DNA of 64,000 bases from Arthrobacter sp. GMC3 (GTDB lineage: Bacteria; Actinomycetota; Actinomycetes; Actinomycetales; Micrococcaceae). Below are positions 26,287 to 35,237 of the stretch, in pieces. Position 1 is the stretch's first letter; the number at the start of each line of letters is the position of its first letter. Both the position numbers and the translations under genes were made by a program. The notes below the pieces were generated by a model. The model was given only the letters and a program-made list of their open reading frames with translations. It had not been told where the DNA came from and did not search any database. Location of the stretch: NCBI RefSeq assembly GCF_002929305.1, contig NZ_PJIO01000001.1, forward strand, positions 372,001-436,000, written 5' to 3'.

Positions 26287-26334
26287 CGAAGGGAGGTGCC
26301 GGCCCCATGGGTCGACACCTCCCTTCGTTGTTTG
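26287..26334 (+). terminator. Intrinsic terminator of the surface protein gene
   Basis: CGAAGGGAGGTG (26287-26298) pairs with CACCTCCCTTCG (26316-26327), followed by TTGTTT. Confidence 0.85.
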
Positions 26335-26379
26335 CGCCCGGCTAGGGGCCGGGACTGGACCTGGGGCCGGATCCGGGAT

Positions 26380-26781
26380 TTACCCCTGGTTCATGCGGAC
26401 CATATTGCCCGAAGGGTCCCGGAATGCGCAGTCGCGAGGGCCCCACGGCTGCTCGATTGGTTCCTGCAGAACCTCGGCCCCGGCGGCCACCGCCTTCTCG
26501 TAGGCGGCGTCAAGGTTGTCCGTGCTGAAGACGAGCATGGGAAGCACTCCCTTGGCGAGGAGTTCTGCCAGGATGTCGCCGTCGGACTGGGAGCGGCCGG
26601 CATGAGGGACGGAGAGGACAATGCCGGGGCCATCGGCGTCGTCCGTGCCCATGGTGACCCAGCGGAACGGTCCGGAGGAGACATCCTGGACCACGCTCAG
26701 ACCCATGGCATCCCGGTAGAACGCGAGGGATTCGTCGGTGTCGCTGACGGTTACATGTGTGTACTTCAATGAAATAGTCAT
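26380..26781 (-). CDS. VOC family protein, single domain
   Basis: 133 residues, one glyoxalase-type domain: YTHVTVSDTDESLAFYRDAMGL at the N-terminus and DCAFRDPSGNMVRMNQ at the end, with putative metal positions His9 and the C-terminal region. The ATG at 26781 is preceded by GGTGG; the upstream in-frame extension overlaps the AraC gene's end and has no homologous look. The AraC-type regulator lies just upstream on the same strand (58-base gap), an arrangement common in Actinobacteria and likely an operon. Substrate unknown. Confidence 0.9.
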   Translation of the reverse strand: MTISLKYTHVTVSDTDESLAFYRDAMGLSVVQDVSSGPFRWVTMGTDDADGPGIVLSVPHAGRSQSDGDILAELLAKGVLPMLVFSTDNLDAAYEKAVAAGAEVLQEPIEQPWGPRDCAFRDPSGNMVRMNQG

Positions 26782-26839
26782 GCCACCAACGCTAATGCGC
26801 GCATGGCCGTGGCGCTTCTTGAATCCTGCTCGGCTGGCC

Positions 26840-27259
26840 CTAGGGCGTGCTACGGGTGAGCGGATTTCGTTGGGGGCGGGTGGCGAAGCGTGCGAAGCAG
26901 GCCGGCATGGCCTCGATGGCGTCATGGCCACGGCTCCGGTAAGCACTGGGCGTTTCCCCCATAATCTCGGTAAACCGGGAACTGAAAGAGCCAAGTGAGG
27001 TGGCCCCCACCGCCATGCAGGCGTCCGTCACCGACGTCCCGTCACGCAGCAGCGCTGCCGCACGCTCGATGCGCCGGGTCATGAGGTATCCGTAGGGGGT
27101 TTCCCCATAGGCGGCCCGGAATTTGCGGGAAAAGTGGGCGGGGGACATCAAGGCCTTTTGCGCCATGGTGGGCACGTCCAAGGGCAGCGCATAATCCCTG
27201 TCAATCATGTCCCGGGCACGGCGCAAATACACAAGATTGGAGAGTTCCTCGGGCGTCAT
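26840..27259 (-). CDS. AraC family transcriptional regulator, HTH-only
   Basis: 139 residues, essentially only the AraC/XylS DNA-binding region: first HTH in VPTMAQKALMSPAHFSRKFRAAYGETPYGYL, linker RIERAAALLRDG, second HTH in SVTDACMAVGATSLGSFSSRFTEIMGETPSAYR. There is no N-terminal cupin sensor domain, so it must sense through a partner or be constitutive. It precedes the VOC gene and probably controls it and itself. Confidence 0.9.
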   Translation of the reverse strand: MTPEELSNLVYLRRARDMIDRDYALPLDVPTMAQKALMSPAHFSRKFRAAYGETPYGYLMTRRIERAAALLRDGTSVTDACMAVGATSLGSFSSRFTEIMGETPSAYRSRGHDAIEAMPACFARFATRPQRNPLTRSTP

Positions 27260-27344
27260 GGCTTGAGGCTACCACCGCAAGCTTTCGACCCCGAAGGTAA
27301 CCTGCGGTGGCTTGGGGCAAGCCAAGAGGACTACCTTGGAAGCT

Positions 27345-28721
27345 ATGAAGTATGCGAACTCCGTCCTGGACCTGATCGGCAACACCCCGTTGGTGAAACT
27401 TAACAAGGTGAGCGCCGGAATCCAGGCCACAGTGCTGGTGAAACTGGAGTACCTGAACCCGGGCGGATCGGCCAAGGATCGCATCGCCGTGAAAATGCTT
27501 GACGAGGCCGCCAAAGAAGGCAAGATACATCCTGGTGGCACCATTGTGGAACCCACCAGCGGCAACACGGGTGTGGCCATGGCCATGGTGGCCCAGCAAC
27601 GCGGGTACAAGTGCGTTTTTGTGGTCCCGGACAAGGTGGGCGAGGACAAACGCGCGGTGTTGCAGGCCTACGGTGCCGAGGTGGTGGTAACCCCGACGGC
27701 GGTCCCTGCCGACAGCCCGCAGTCCTACTATGGTGTTTCCGACCGTCTGGCGGCGGAAATCCCCGGCGCCTACAAGCCAGACCAATTTTCCAACCTCAAC
27801 GGTCCGCTCAGCCACTACGAAACCACCGGACCAGAAATCTGGCGCGACACCAACGGTTTAGTCACCCACTTTGTGGCGGGGGTGGGGACTGGAGGGACCA
27901 TCTCCGGGACTGGCCGATTCCTGCGGGAAATCTCCGCAAACCGCCCCGAAGGTGAAGTGCAGATCATCGGTGCTGACCCGGAAGGTTCTGTTTACTCGGG
28001 CGGCACCGGCCGGCCCTACCTGGTGGAGGGCGTGGGTGAAGACATCTGGCCGCCGTCGTACGACCCCTCCGTGCCGCACCGGATCATCGCGGTGAGCGAC
28101 AACGACAGCTTCGCCATGACCCGCCGTCTCGCCCGAGAAGAGGGCCTCCTGGTGGGTGGCTCCTCAGGCATGGCCGTGGTGGCCGCACTGGAAGCTGCCA
28201 AGGGGCTGGGACCTGAGGCCGTCGTCGTCGTCCTATTACCGGACAGCGGGCGCGGCTACCTGGCCAAGATCTTTGACGACAAATGGATGCAGTCCTACGG
28301 CTTCCTGAAGGTCACCGACGAACCCGCCATTGGCGAAGTCCTCAAGGCCAAGACCGGGCAACTGCCGGCGCTGGTGCACATCCACCCCAACGAGACGGTG
28401 CGCGATGTCATTAATCTGATGACCGAGTACGGGGTTTCGCAGATTCCCGTACTCACGGCCGAACCGCCGGTGGTGATGGGAGAGGTGATCGGATCGGTTG
28501 ACGAGCGCACCCTGACAGGGAAGCTGTTCCGGCATGAGGCAAAGCTGACGGATAAAATTACCGAGCACATGCAGGCATCCCTGCCGATCATCGGCTCACT
28601 TGAACCCATCTCCGCTGCCCGCACCAAACTGCAGGACGTGGACGCGCTCATGGTGACGTTTGTCGGCGCGCCCGTAGGTGTGCTGACCCGCCACGACCTG
28701 CTGACCTACCTCAACGACTGA
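27345..28721 (+). CDS. Cystathionine beta-synthase
   Basis: 458 residues: a PLP fold-type II catalytic domain (residues about 1-320) with NPGGSAKDRIA where Lys44 holds PLP, TSGNTGVAMA for phosphate/substrate and GVGTGGTISGTG for the PLP phosphate; then two CBS domains (about 335-455). Length and CBS tail separate it from plain cysteine synthase. It joins serine (or O-acetylserine) with homocysteine to cystathionine, the first reverse transsulfuration step, or may act in cysteine synthesis. The ATG before KYANSVLDL is chosen by homology. The next gene, 22 bases on, acts on the same intermediate. Confidence 0.94.
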   Translation: MKYANSVLDLIGNTPLVKLNKVSAGIQATVLVKLEYLNPGGSAKDRIAVKMLDEAAKEGKIHPGGTIVEPTSGNTGVAMAMVAQQRGYKCVFVVPDKVGEDKRAVLQAYGAEVVVTPTAVPADSPQSYYGVSDRLAAEIPGAYKPDQFSNLNGPLSHYETTGPEIWRDTNGLVTHFVAGVGTGGTISGTGRFLREISANRPEGEVQIIGADPEGSVYSGGTGRPYLVEGVGEDIWPPSYDPSVPHRIIAVSDNDSFAMTRRLAREEGLLVGGSSGMAVVAALEAAKGLGPEAVVVVLLPDSGRGYLAKIFDDKWMQSYGFLKVTDEPAIGEVLKAKTGQLPALVHIHPNETVRDVINLMTEYGVSQIPVLTAEPPVVMGEVIGSVDERTLTGKLFRHEAKLTDKITEHMQASLPIIGSLEPISAARTKLQDVDALMVTFVGAPVGVLTRHDLLTYLND

Positions 28722-28743
28722 GATTCCACCCCAAGGAGAGACC

Positions 28744-29904
28744 ATGACTGAAGGCTTCAACACCCGAGCCGTGCACGCCGGACAGACACCGGACCCCACC
28801 ACGGGTTCGGTGATCCCGCCGCTGTACCAAACCACCACGTTCGCCCAGGACGGGATCGGCAAACTCCGCAACGGCTACGAATATGGCCGCGGCACCAACC
28901 CGACCCGCGATTCACTTCAGGCCCAGCTCGCCGCACTCGAGGGCGGGGACTTCGCGTTCAGTTTCGCCTCCGGGCTCGCCGCCGAGGACGCACTGATCCG
29001 CGCGCTGCTGGTGCCCGGGGACCACATCGTCATGGGCAATGACGTCTACGGTGGCACCTACCGGCTCATCAACCGGGTCCTGTCCGTCTGGGGTATCAGT
29101 AACGCGGCGGTGGACATGTCCGACGCCGGCGCCTTGGCCGCCGCTGTTGCCGCGGGAGGGCCGGAGGGCAAGACAAAAATGGTGTGGGTGGAGACGCCGT
29201 CGAACCCGATGATGAAGATTACCGATATTGCCGCGATTGCCGCCGTGGCCCATGAGGCCGGGGCGCTGCTGGTGGTGGACAACACCTTCGCGTCCCCGTA
29301 CCTGCAGAACCCGCTCGCTCTGGGGGCCGACGTGGTGGTCCACTCCACTACCAAGTACATTGGCGGGCACTCCGACGCGTCGGGAGGGGCCATTGTGCTT
29401 TCCGACCCGGAGGCGGCCGAGAAGATCGGGTTCGTGCAGTTTGCCGTGGGCGCAGTGTCCGCACCGATGGAGGCCTGGCTGACAACGCGCGGCCTCAAGA
29501 CGCTCGGTGTGCGGATGGACCGGCACTCCTCCAATGCCCAGGAAATTGCCGAATGGCTGCTGACCCGGCCCGAGGTGGAGCGCGTGCTGTACCCCGGCCT
29601 GCCCAGCCACCCCGGACATGAGCTGGCAGCGAAGCAGATGCGCGGCTTTGGCGGCATGATCTCCGTGCAGTTCAAGGGCGGGGAGGAGGCGGCCCGCAAG
29701 GTGGCCGAATCCACTCACCTGTTCACGCTTGCGGAATCGCTGGGCGGTATCGAGTCTTTGATGAACTACCCGTCGGAGATGACGCACGCCTCCGTCAAGG
29801 GCACCGAGCTGGCCGTACCGGTGAACCTGATCCGGCTATCGGTGGGTATCGAGGACGTTGCGGACCTGATCGCGGATCTGGAGCAGGCGCTAAACGCCCT
29901 CTAG
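28744..29904 (+). CDS. Cystathionine gamma-synthase / gamma-lyase (Cys/Met metabolism PLP enzyme)
   Basis: 386 residues of PLP fold-type I. Lys204 in HSTTKYIGGHSD binds PLP; YEYGRGTNPTRDSL and FASGLAAEDAL give the Tyr/Arg and Gly-Leu motifs at the active site, and the start EGFNTRAVHAGQ is typical of actinobacterial MetB/CGL. It either makes cystathionine from an activated homoserine and cysteine or cleaves cystathionine to cysteine. Being 22 bases behind a cystathionine beta-synthase with an AAGGAGAG ribosome site, the lyase role (reverse transsulfuration) is plausible. Sequence alone does not separate the two. Confidence 0.93.
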   Translation: MTEGFNTRAVHAGQTPDPTTGSVIPPLYQTTTFAQDGIGKLRNGYEYGRGTNPTRDSLQAQLAALEGGDFAFSFASGLAAEDALIRALLVPGDHIVMGNDVYGGTYRLINRVLSVWGISNAAVDMSDAGALAAAVAAGGPEGKTKMVWVETPSNPMMKITDIAAIAAVAHEAGALLVVDNTFASPYLQNPLALGADVVVHSTTKYIGGHSDASGGAIVLSDPEAAEKIGFVQFAVGAVSAPMEAWLTTRGLKTLGVRMDRHSSNAQEIAEWLLTRPEVERVLYPGLPSHPGHELAAKQMRGFGGMISVQFKGGEEAARKVAESTHLFTLAESLGGIESLMNYPSEMTHASVKGTELAVPVNLIRLSVGIEDVADLIADLEQALNAL

Positions 29905-29917
29905 CCGCCCGCACCAT

Positions 29918-29950
29918 GAAACGCTCGCTCAGCGACTGAGCGAGCGTTTC
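29918..29950 (+). terminator. Hairpin after the transsulfuration operon
   Basis: GAAACGCTCGCTCAG pairs perfectly with CTGAGCGAGCGTTTC around a CGA loop, 14 bases after the stop codon. No clear T-tract follows. Confidence 0.75.
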
Positions 29951-30891
<941 letters not shown>

Positions 30892-30905
30892 TCCTGCCCC
30901 TACCG

Positions 30906-30997
30906 ACGCGGTATCAACTTTGGCCCATTTTTCGGGAACGCGTGTGCAATCAATTGCACACGCGTTCCCGAAAAGACCACCAAAAGTGATACCGCGT
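30906..30997. terminator. Very long inverted repeat between convergent genes
   Basis: The core TTTTCGGGAACGCGTGTGCA pairs with its complement near 30954-30975 around CAATT-type centre bases. The outer parts ACGCGGTATCA (30906-30916) and TGATACCGCGT (30987-30997) also pair, with minor bulges between. The whole is about 40 bases per arm and should stop transcripts of rpf and of the amidohydrolase. Confidence 0.8.
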
Positions 30998-31016
30998 TGG
31001 GGCGGGGTGGGGGACG

Positions 31017-32393
31017 CTACACGCGCGAGGCTACGGCACCTACCCGGGAAACGGCGTCGTACGTGTACACGGGCTTGCCGCCAATGAACACCTGCAGGGC
31101 CCGTTGCATGACGTCAAGGGGATCCCCGCTCCACAGCACCAGGTCCGCATTCTTGCCCACGGCAAGGGAACCGATGCTGTCGGCCAGGCCCAGCACCTTG
31201 GCCGGGTTGATCGTGATGGACCGTAGGGCAGTGTCCCGGTCCAGGCCCTCTCTAATGGCAAAAGCGGCCTGGTGGACCAGGAAGTTGATGGGCACCACGG
31301 GGTGGTCGGTGATGATGGAGATTTCCACGCCCGCCGCCGCCAGCTTGCCCGGATTGGCGATGGAACGTGCACGCAGTTCGGGCTTTGACTTGGTGGTGAA
31401 CAGCGGGCCGATCAGCACCGGCGTGCCGCGCTTAGCGAGGACATCGCCCAGGACATGGGCCTCGGTGCCGTGGTCGATGACAAGATCGTAGCCAAATTCG
31501 TCGGCCAACCGGATGGCCGTGGCAACATCGTCTGCCCGGTGGCAGTGCTGGCGCCATGGAATTTCCTTGCGCAACACCATGGCCAGCGCCTCCATGTGGG
31601 CGTCGCGCGGCCGCGGTTCAGGCTGCGCCATCCAGTTTTGGGCGGCCATGAAAGCCTGCCGAATCACCAGTGCGGTACCCAGCCGGGTGGAGGGAGTCTG
31701 CTTCTTGTCGCCATAAGTTTTCTTGGGATTCTCGCCGAGGGCTGATTTCAGGCCGCTGGGGGAGCGCAGCACCATTTCCTCGATGTAGCGCCCGTGCGTG
31801 TGCAGGGCAACGGCCAGGCCGCCAATCGGGTTTCCTGAGCCGGGGTTCACATTCACCGCGGTGATACCGCCAGCCAGGGCGTCATCAAAGCCGGGGTCAA
31901 AGGGGTCCACGGCGTCAATGGCCCGGACACCCGCCATCACGGGGTCCGTCATCTCATTGACGTCGCTGGTGGAGGCAAGCTCTCCTTCGGGGTTCATGCC
32001 AAGGTGCACGTGCGCGTCAATGAAGCCCGGCAGCAGCCACTGGCCCTTGGCATCAAGCACGTCTGCCCCGGCGGGCACCTGCACGGAGGCCCCCAACGCC
32101 AGGATCTTCCCACCCTCCACCAGGACCGTGCCATCAAATGGTTCCCCGTCGATCGGCACCACGTGGGCGTTGATGATGGCCAGCACGCGCCTCTTCGCGG
32201 CGTCGGCGGCCTCACGGATGGCCGCGCTGATCGAGGCCGTGTTGGCTGCCGGCTTGGCCGCCGGAGCCTTGCCTTTGCCGGAAGGCTTGCCCGGCCCCTT
32301 GCCCGTGGTGCCGCCGGACGTCGCCACGCTGGCCGCCTTGCTCACGCGTCCCGGAACAAAAGCTGGCTTGGGTGTGGGCAGTGTGGGAGTCAT
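31017..32393 (-). CDS. Amidohydrolase family protein (imidazolonepropionase-like)
   Basis: 458 residues from the ATG before TPTLPTPKPAF, with AAAGG 5 bases upstream. Residues 1-60 are a lysine/proline/glycine/alanine-rich, probably disordered extension (KGPGKPSGKGKAPAAKPAAN). The metal-dependent barrel then starts: ALAIINAHVVP-type strand, GFIDAHVHLG as the HxH metal motif, HCHRADDV with further His ligands, and ISIITDHPVVP with the catalytic Asp, ending in NPAKVLGL and GKNADLVLW. It hydrolyses a C-N bond of a cyclic or amide substrate in the cytoplasm; substrate unknown. The disordered N-terminus is unusual for the family. Confidence 0.88.
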   Translation of the reverse strand: MTPTLPTPKPAFVPGRVSKAASVATSGGTTGKGPGKPSGKGKAPAAKPAANTASISAAIREAADAAKRRVLAIINAHVVPIDGEPFDGTVLVEGGKILALGASVQVPAGADVLDAKGQWLLPGFIDAHVHLGMNPEGELASTSDVNEMTDPVMAGVRAIDAVDPFDPGFDDALAGGITAVNVNPGSGNPIGGLAVALHTHGRYIEEMVLRSPSGLKSALGENPKKTYGDKKQTPSTRLGTALVIRQAFMAAQNWMAQPEPRPRDAHMEALAMVLRKEIPWRQHCHRADDVATAIRLADEFGYDLVIDHGTEAHVLGDVLAKRGTPVLIGPLFTTKSKPELRARSIANPGKLAAAGVEISIITDHPVVPINFLVHQAAFAIREGLDRDTALRSITINPAKVLGLADSIGSLAVGKNADLVLWSGDPLDVMQRALQVFIGGKPVYTYDAVSRVGAVASRV

Positions 32394-32522
32394 GACGGCC
32401 TTTCGATGCGTGCACGGCTGTGCGGGAAACGTTGCGGCCCGGTGGACCAATTCCAACTTACCCCGCCAATCCTCCCCTTGGGCCCTGTCCCAAGATTAGG
32501 CTGGCAAGATTAGGCTGGGCGG

Positions 32523-33272
32523 ATGACACACAAAACAGCCTTGATTACCGGCGTCGGCCGCACCGCGGGCATTGGCGCCGCCATTGCCCGCGCACTCGCC
32601 GCCGACGGCTGGGACCTGGTCCTGAACTACTGGCAGGCCTACGACGCCCGTATGCCCTGGGGCGTACAGCCCGACGACGTCGCCACTCTCACCGCCGAGC
32701 TCGAAGCCGCTGGCGCCCGGGTGTGGGCGGTGCCGGCGGACCTGGCTGACCCGTCCGCCGTCGAGCATCTGATGGCGACGATTGCCAAGGACGCCGGGCC
32801 ACTGACGGGCATGGTGCTCTCGCATTGCGAATCGGTTGACTCGGGCATCCTGGACACCCCCTTGGAGAGCTTTGAGCGGCACTTTGCCGTAAACACCCGC
32901 GCTAGCTGGCAGTTGATCGCCGCTTTTGCCCGGCAAACTACGGACAACGGCGGTGCCATTGTGGCGCTGACCAGCGACCACACGGCGTTCAATCTGCCGT
33001 ACGGCGCATCGAAGGGTGCGCTGGACCGCATCGTCATTGCCGCCGCGCGAGAGCTGGGCGGGCAGGGCATCAGCGCCAACGTCTTGAACCCGGGCCCCGT
33101 TGACACGGGCTGGATGGAGGCAGCCACACGTGACGAACTAACGGCACTGCAACCGGGTGGGCGGCTAGGGACTCCGGCCGACGTCGCCCCCACCGTGGTG
33201 TTTCTGCTTTCGCCGGGCGGGCGCTGGGTGAGCGGGCAGCTGATCAAGGCCGACGGCGGCTTCTCCGCCTAG
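32523..33272 (+). CDS. Short-chain dehydrogenase/reductase (SDR)
   Basis: 249 residues. The cofactor site is an atypical TGVGRTAGIGAAIA (G-x-x-x-G-x-G variant as in FabI/FabG-like enzymes), the catalytic Tyr and Lys are in YGASKGAL, and NPGPVDTGW follows. The N-terminal loop with NYWQAYDARMPWG suits NADPH. The end GGRWVSGQLIKADGGFSA is classic FabG-like. It reduces or oxidises an alcohol/ketone; substrate open. Separated by 129 bases from the divergent amidohydrolase, so both may share a control region. Confidence 0.92.
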   Translation: MTHKTALITGVGRTAGIGAAIARALAADGWDLVLNYWQAYDARMPWGVQPDDVATLTAELEAAGARVWAVPADLADPSAVEHLMATIAKDAGPLTGMVLSHCESVDSGILDTPLESFERHFAVNTRASWQLIAAFARQTTDNGGAIVALTSDHTAFNLPYGASKGALDRIVIAAARELGGQGISANVLNPGPVDTGWMEAATRDELTALQPGGRLGTPADVAPTVVFLLSPGGRWVSGQLIKADGGFSA

Positions 33273-33343
33273 CCGCGTCTCTTCTACCCGGAACTGGCAA
33301 GCAGTCCTGCACGGGGCGAAAGTGCACCCCGCGCGAAGTCGGC

Positions 33344-33376
33344 TGTCAGGCAACTGTCAGGAACGTGTCAAGAACG
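33344..33376 (+). promoter_or_regulatory. Three 11-bp direct repeats upstream of kdpF, likely KdpE box
   Basis: TGTCAGG at 33344, TGTCAGG at 33355 and TGTCAAG at 33366 are each exactly 11 bases apart, and the following bases (CAAC, AACG, AACG) also match. Tandem 11-base repeats are the binding pattern of OmpR/PhoB-type regulators; KdpE, encoded in the same operon, is one. Between this and kdpF lies the dyad ACACCCG (33405-33411) and CGGGTGT (33426-33432). Confidence 0.6.
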
Positions 33377-33479
33377 GGTGAGCGGACGTTAAGAACCCGT
33401 AAAAACACCCGCCACGGCTAAACCACGGGTGTGCGATGGAGAAAGACATCAACGCACATCTTTTGGAAGCAGGTTCGTC

Positions 33480-33572
33480 GTGGAAATTCTTACGTGGCTA
33501 ATTTTGGGGTTGGTGGGGCTGGCGCTGCTGGTTTACCTACTAGCCGCCCTCATCCGCCCCGAGAAGTGGTGA
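33480..33572 (+). CDS. kdpF: KdpF, small subunit of the Kdp K+-ATPase
   Basis: 30 residues from GTG: an acidic first turn (MEILTWL), one hydrophobic helix (LILGLVGLALLVYLLAALI) and the RPEKW tail that marks KdpF. It sits in the membrane and stabilises the KdpABC complex. It is too short for routine ORF calls but is in the right place, 9 bases before kdpA. A GGAAG/GCAGG ribosome site precedes it. Confidence 0.92.
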   Translation: MEILTWLILGLVGLALLVYLLAALIRPEKW

Positions 33573-33581
33573 CCGGCCACC

Positions 33582-35237
33582 ATGGTTCTTAACGTCTTTT
33601 CCCTCATCACCCAGGTGGTGGTGCTCATTGTGGTGCTGGCTGTCCTGCATCAGCCCATGGGCAAATACCTGGCGGCAACCTTCACCAGCCACAAACACCT
33701 CGCGGTGGAACGTGGACTGTATAAGCTCTCCGGTGTGGACCCGCAGGCCGACCAGCATTGGAAGGTCTACCTGCGCTCGCTGATCGCCTTCAGCGTGGTC
33801 TCGATCCTGGTGATCTTTGCTGGACTCCTCCTCCAGGGCGTACTCCCCTTCAACCAGGGCATGGGGGCAGTCGACCCGTGGGTCGCCATGAACACGGCCG
33901 TCTCCTTTGTCACCAACACCAACTGGCAGACCTACGTACCGGAAACCACGCTGGGCTTTGGAGCCCAGATGCTCCTGCTCGCCGTACAGAATTTCCTCAG
34001 CGCCGCCGTCGGACTGGCCGTGGTTGTGGCCCTGATCCGTGGCCTGGTTCGCGCTGAAACCCGCAATCTGGGCAACTTTTGGGTTGACCTGACCCGTGGC
34101 ACCTTCCGCGTCCTGCTGCCCCTGGCCGTGATTGGGGCCGTGGTGCTACTCATCACCGGTGTCATCCAAAACTGGGGCGGCACGGACATTCACACCCTGG
34201 TCACCGGCGCGCAGCAAACAGTTCCCGGCGGTCCCGTTGCCTCACAGGAAGCCATCAAACTCCTGGGTACCAACGGCGGTGGCTACTTCAACGCCAACTC
34301 GGCGCATCCTTTTGAAAATCCGACGGCGTTCAGCAACCTGTTTGAGATCTTGCTGATCCTGGTGATCCCGTTCGCCCTCCCGGCCATGTACGGCCGCATG
34401 GTGGGGGACAAGCGCCAGGGATACACACTGCTCACCGTCATGGTGGCGTTCTGGCTCGCATCCACGGCATTGATGGCCTGGGCAATAGCCGCTTTCAGTG
34501 GCACCGGAACCAGCATCGGTGAAGGCTTTGAACAACGCTTCGGTGTTGCACCCAGCGCCTTGTTCGCCACAGCCACCACGCTGACCTCAACCGGCGCCGT
34601 CAACGTAGCCCACGATTCGCTGCCACCACTGGCTGGCGGACTGGCCATGCTGAACATGATGCTCGGAGAAATCGCCCCGGGCGGTGTGGGCTCTGGCCTG
34701 TACGGCTTGCTGGTCCTCTCCGTGGTGGCCGTCTTCATTGGTGGCCTCATGGTGGGACGCACCCCCGAGTACCTGGGCAAGAAGATTGGCGCACCCCAGA
34801 TGAAACTGGTGGCCCTGTACATTCTGGTCACACCCGCTCTGGTGCTGCTGGGCACCGCTATCACCGTGGCCATCCCGGCGATCTCGGCAGCTGCTCCCGC
34901 AGAGGGCCCCCACGGCTTCAGCGAAATCCTGTACGCCTTCACCTCCGCTGCCAACAACAATGGATCCGCCTTTGGTGGCATCACCAGTTCGGGTCCGGCA
35001 CTGGCCAGCATGCTAGCCGTGGCCATGTTCGTGGGCAGGTTCCTGCCCATCGCACTGGTTCTGGCGCTCGCAGGCTCACTTGCCAAGCAACGGAAAATTC
35101 CGGAAACCGCAGGCACCCTGGCCACCCACGGCCCACTGTTCGCCGCGTTGTTGGGCGGCGTGTGCTTGATCTTGACCGCACTTACCTACTTCCCCGCGCT
35201 CGCCCTGGGCCCGGCCGCTGAAGGACTGCTGAAATGA
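33582..35237 (+). CDS. kdpA: KdpA, K+-binding and translocating subunit of the Kdp K+-ATPase
   Basis: 551 residues with about ten membrane helices, a relative of Trk/Ktr channels. The four selectivity-filter loops are visible, including [40 protein letters not shown] and [12 protein letters not shown]. It forms the K+ pathway driven by KdpB. The ATG has no strong ribosome site, fitting coupling to kdpF; its stop overlaps the kdpB start by 4 bases. Confidence 0.98.
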   Translation: MVLNVFSLITQVVVLIVVLAVLHQPMGKYLAATFTSHKHLAVERGLYKLSGVDPQADQHWKVYLRSLIAFSVVSILVIFAGLLLQGVLPFNQGMGAVDPWVAMNTAVSFVTNTNWQTYVPETTLGFGAQMLLLAVQNFLSAAVGLAVVVALIRGLVRAETRNLGNFWVDLTRGTFRVLLPLAVIGAVVLLITGVIQNWGGTDIHTLVTGAQQTVPGGPVASQEAIKLLGTNGGGYFNANSAHPFENPTAFSNLFEILLILVIPFALPAMYGRMVGDKRQGYTLLTVMVAFWLASTALMAWAIAAFSGTGTSIGEGFEQRFGVAPSALFATATTLTSTGAVNVAHDSLPPLAGGLAMLNMMLGEIAPGGVGSGLYGLLVLSVVAVFIGGLMVGRTPEYLGKKIGAPQMKLVALYILVTPALVLLGTAITVAIPAISAAAPAEGPHGFSEILYAFTSAANNNGSAFGGITSSGPALASMLAVAMFVGRFLPIALVLALAGSLAKQRKIPETAGTLATHGPLFAALLGGVCLILTALTYFPALALGPAAEGLLK

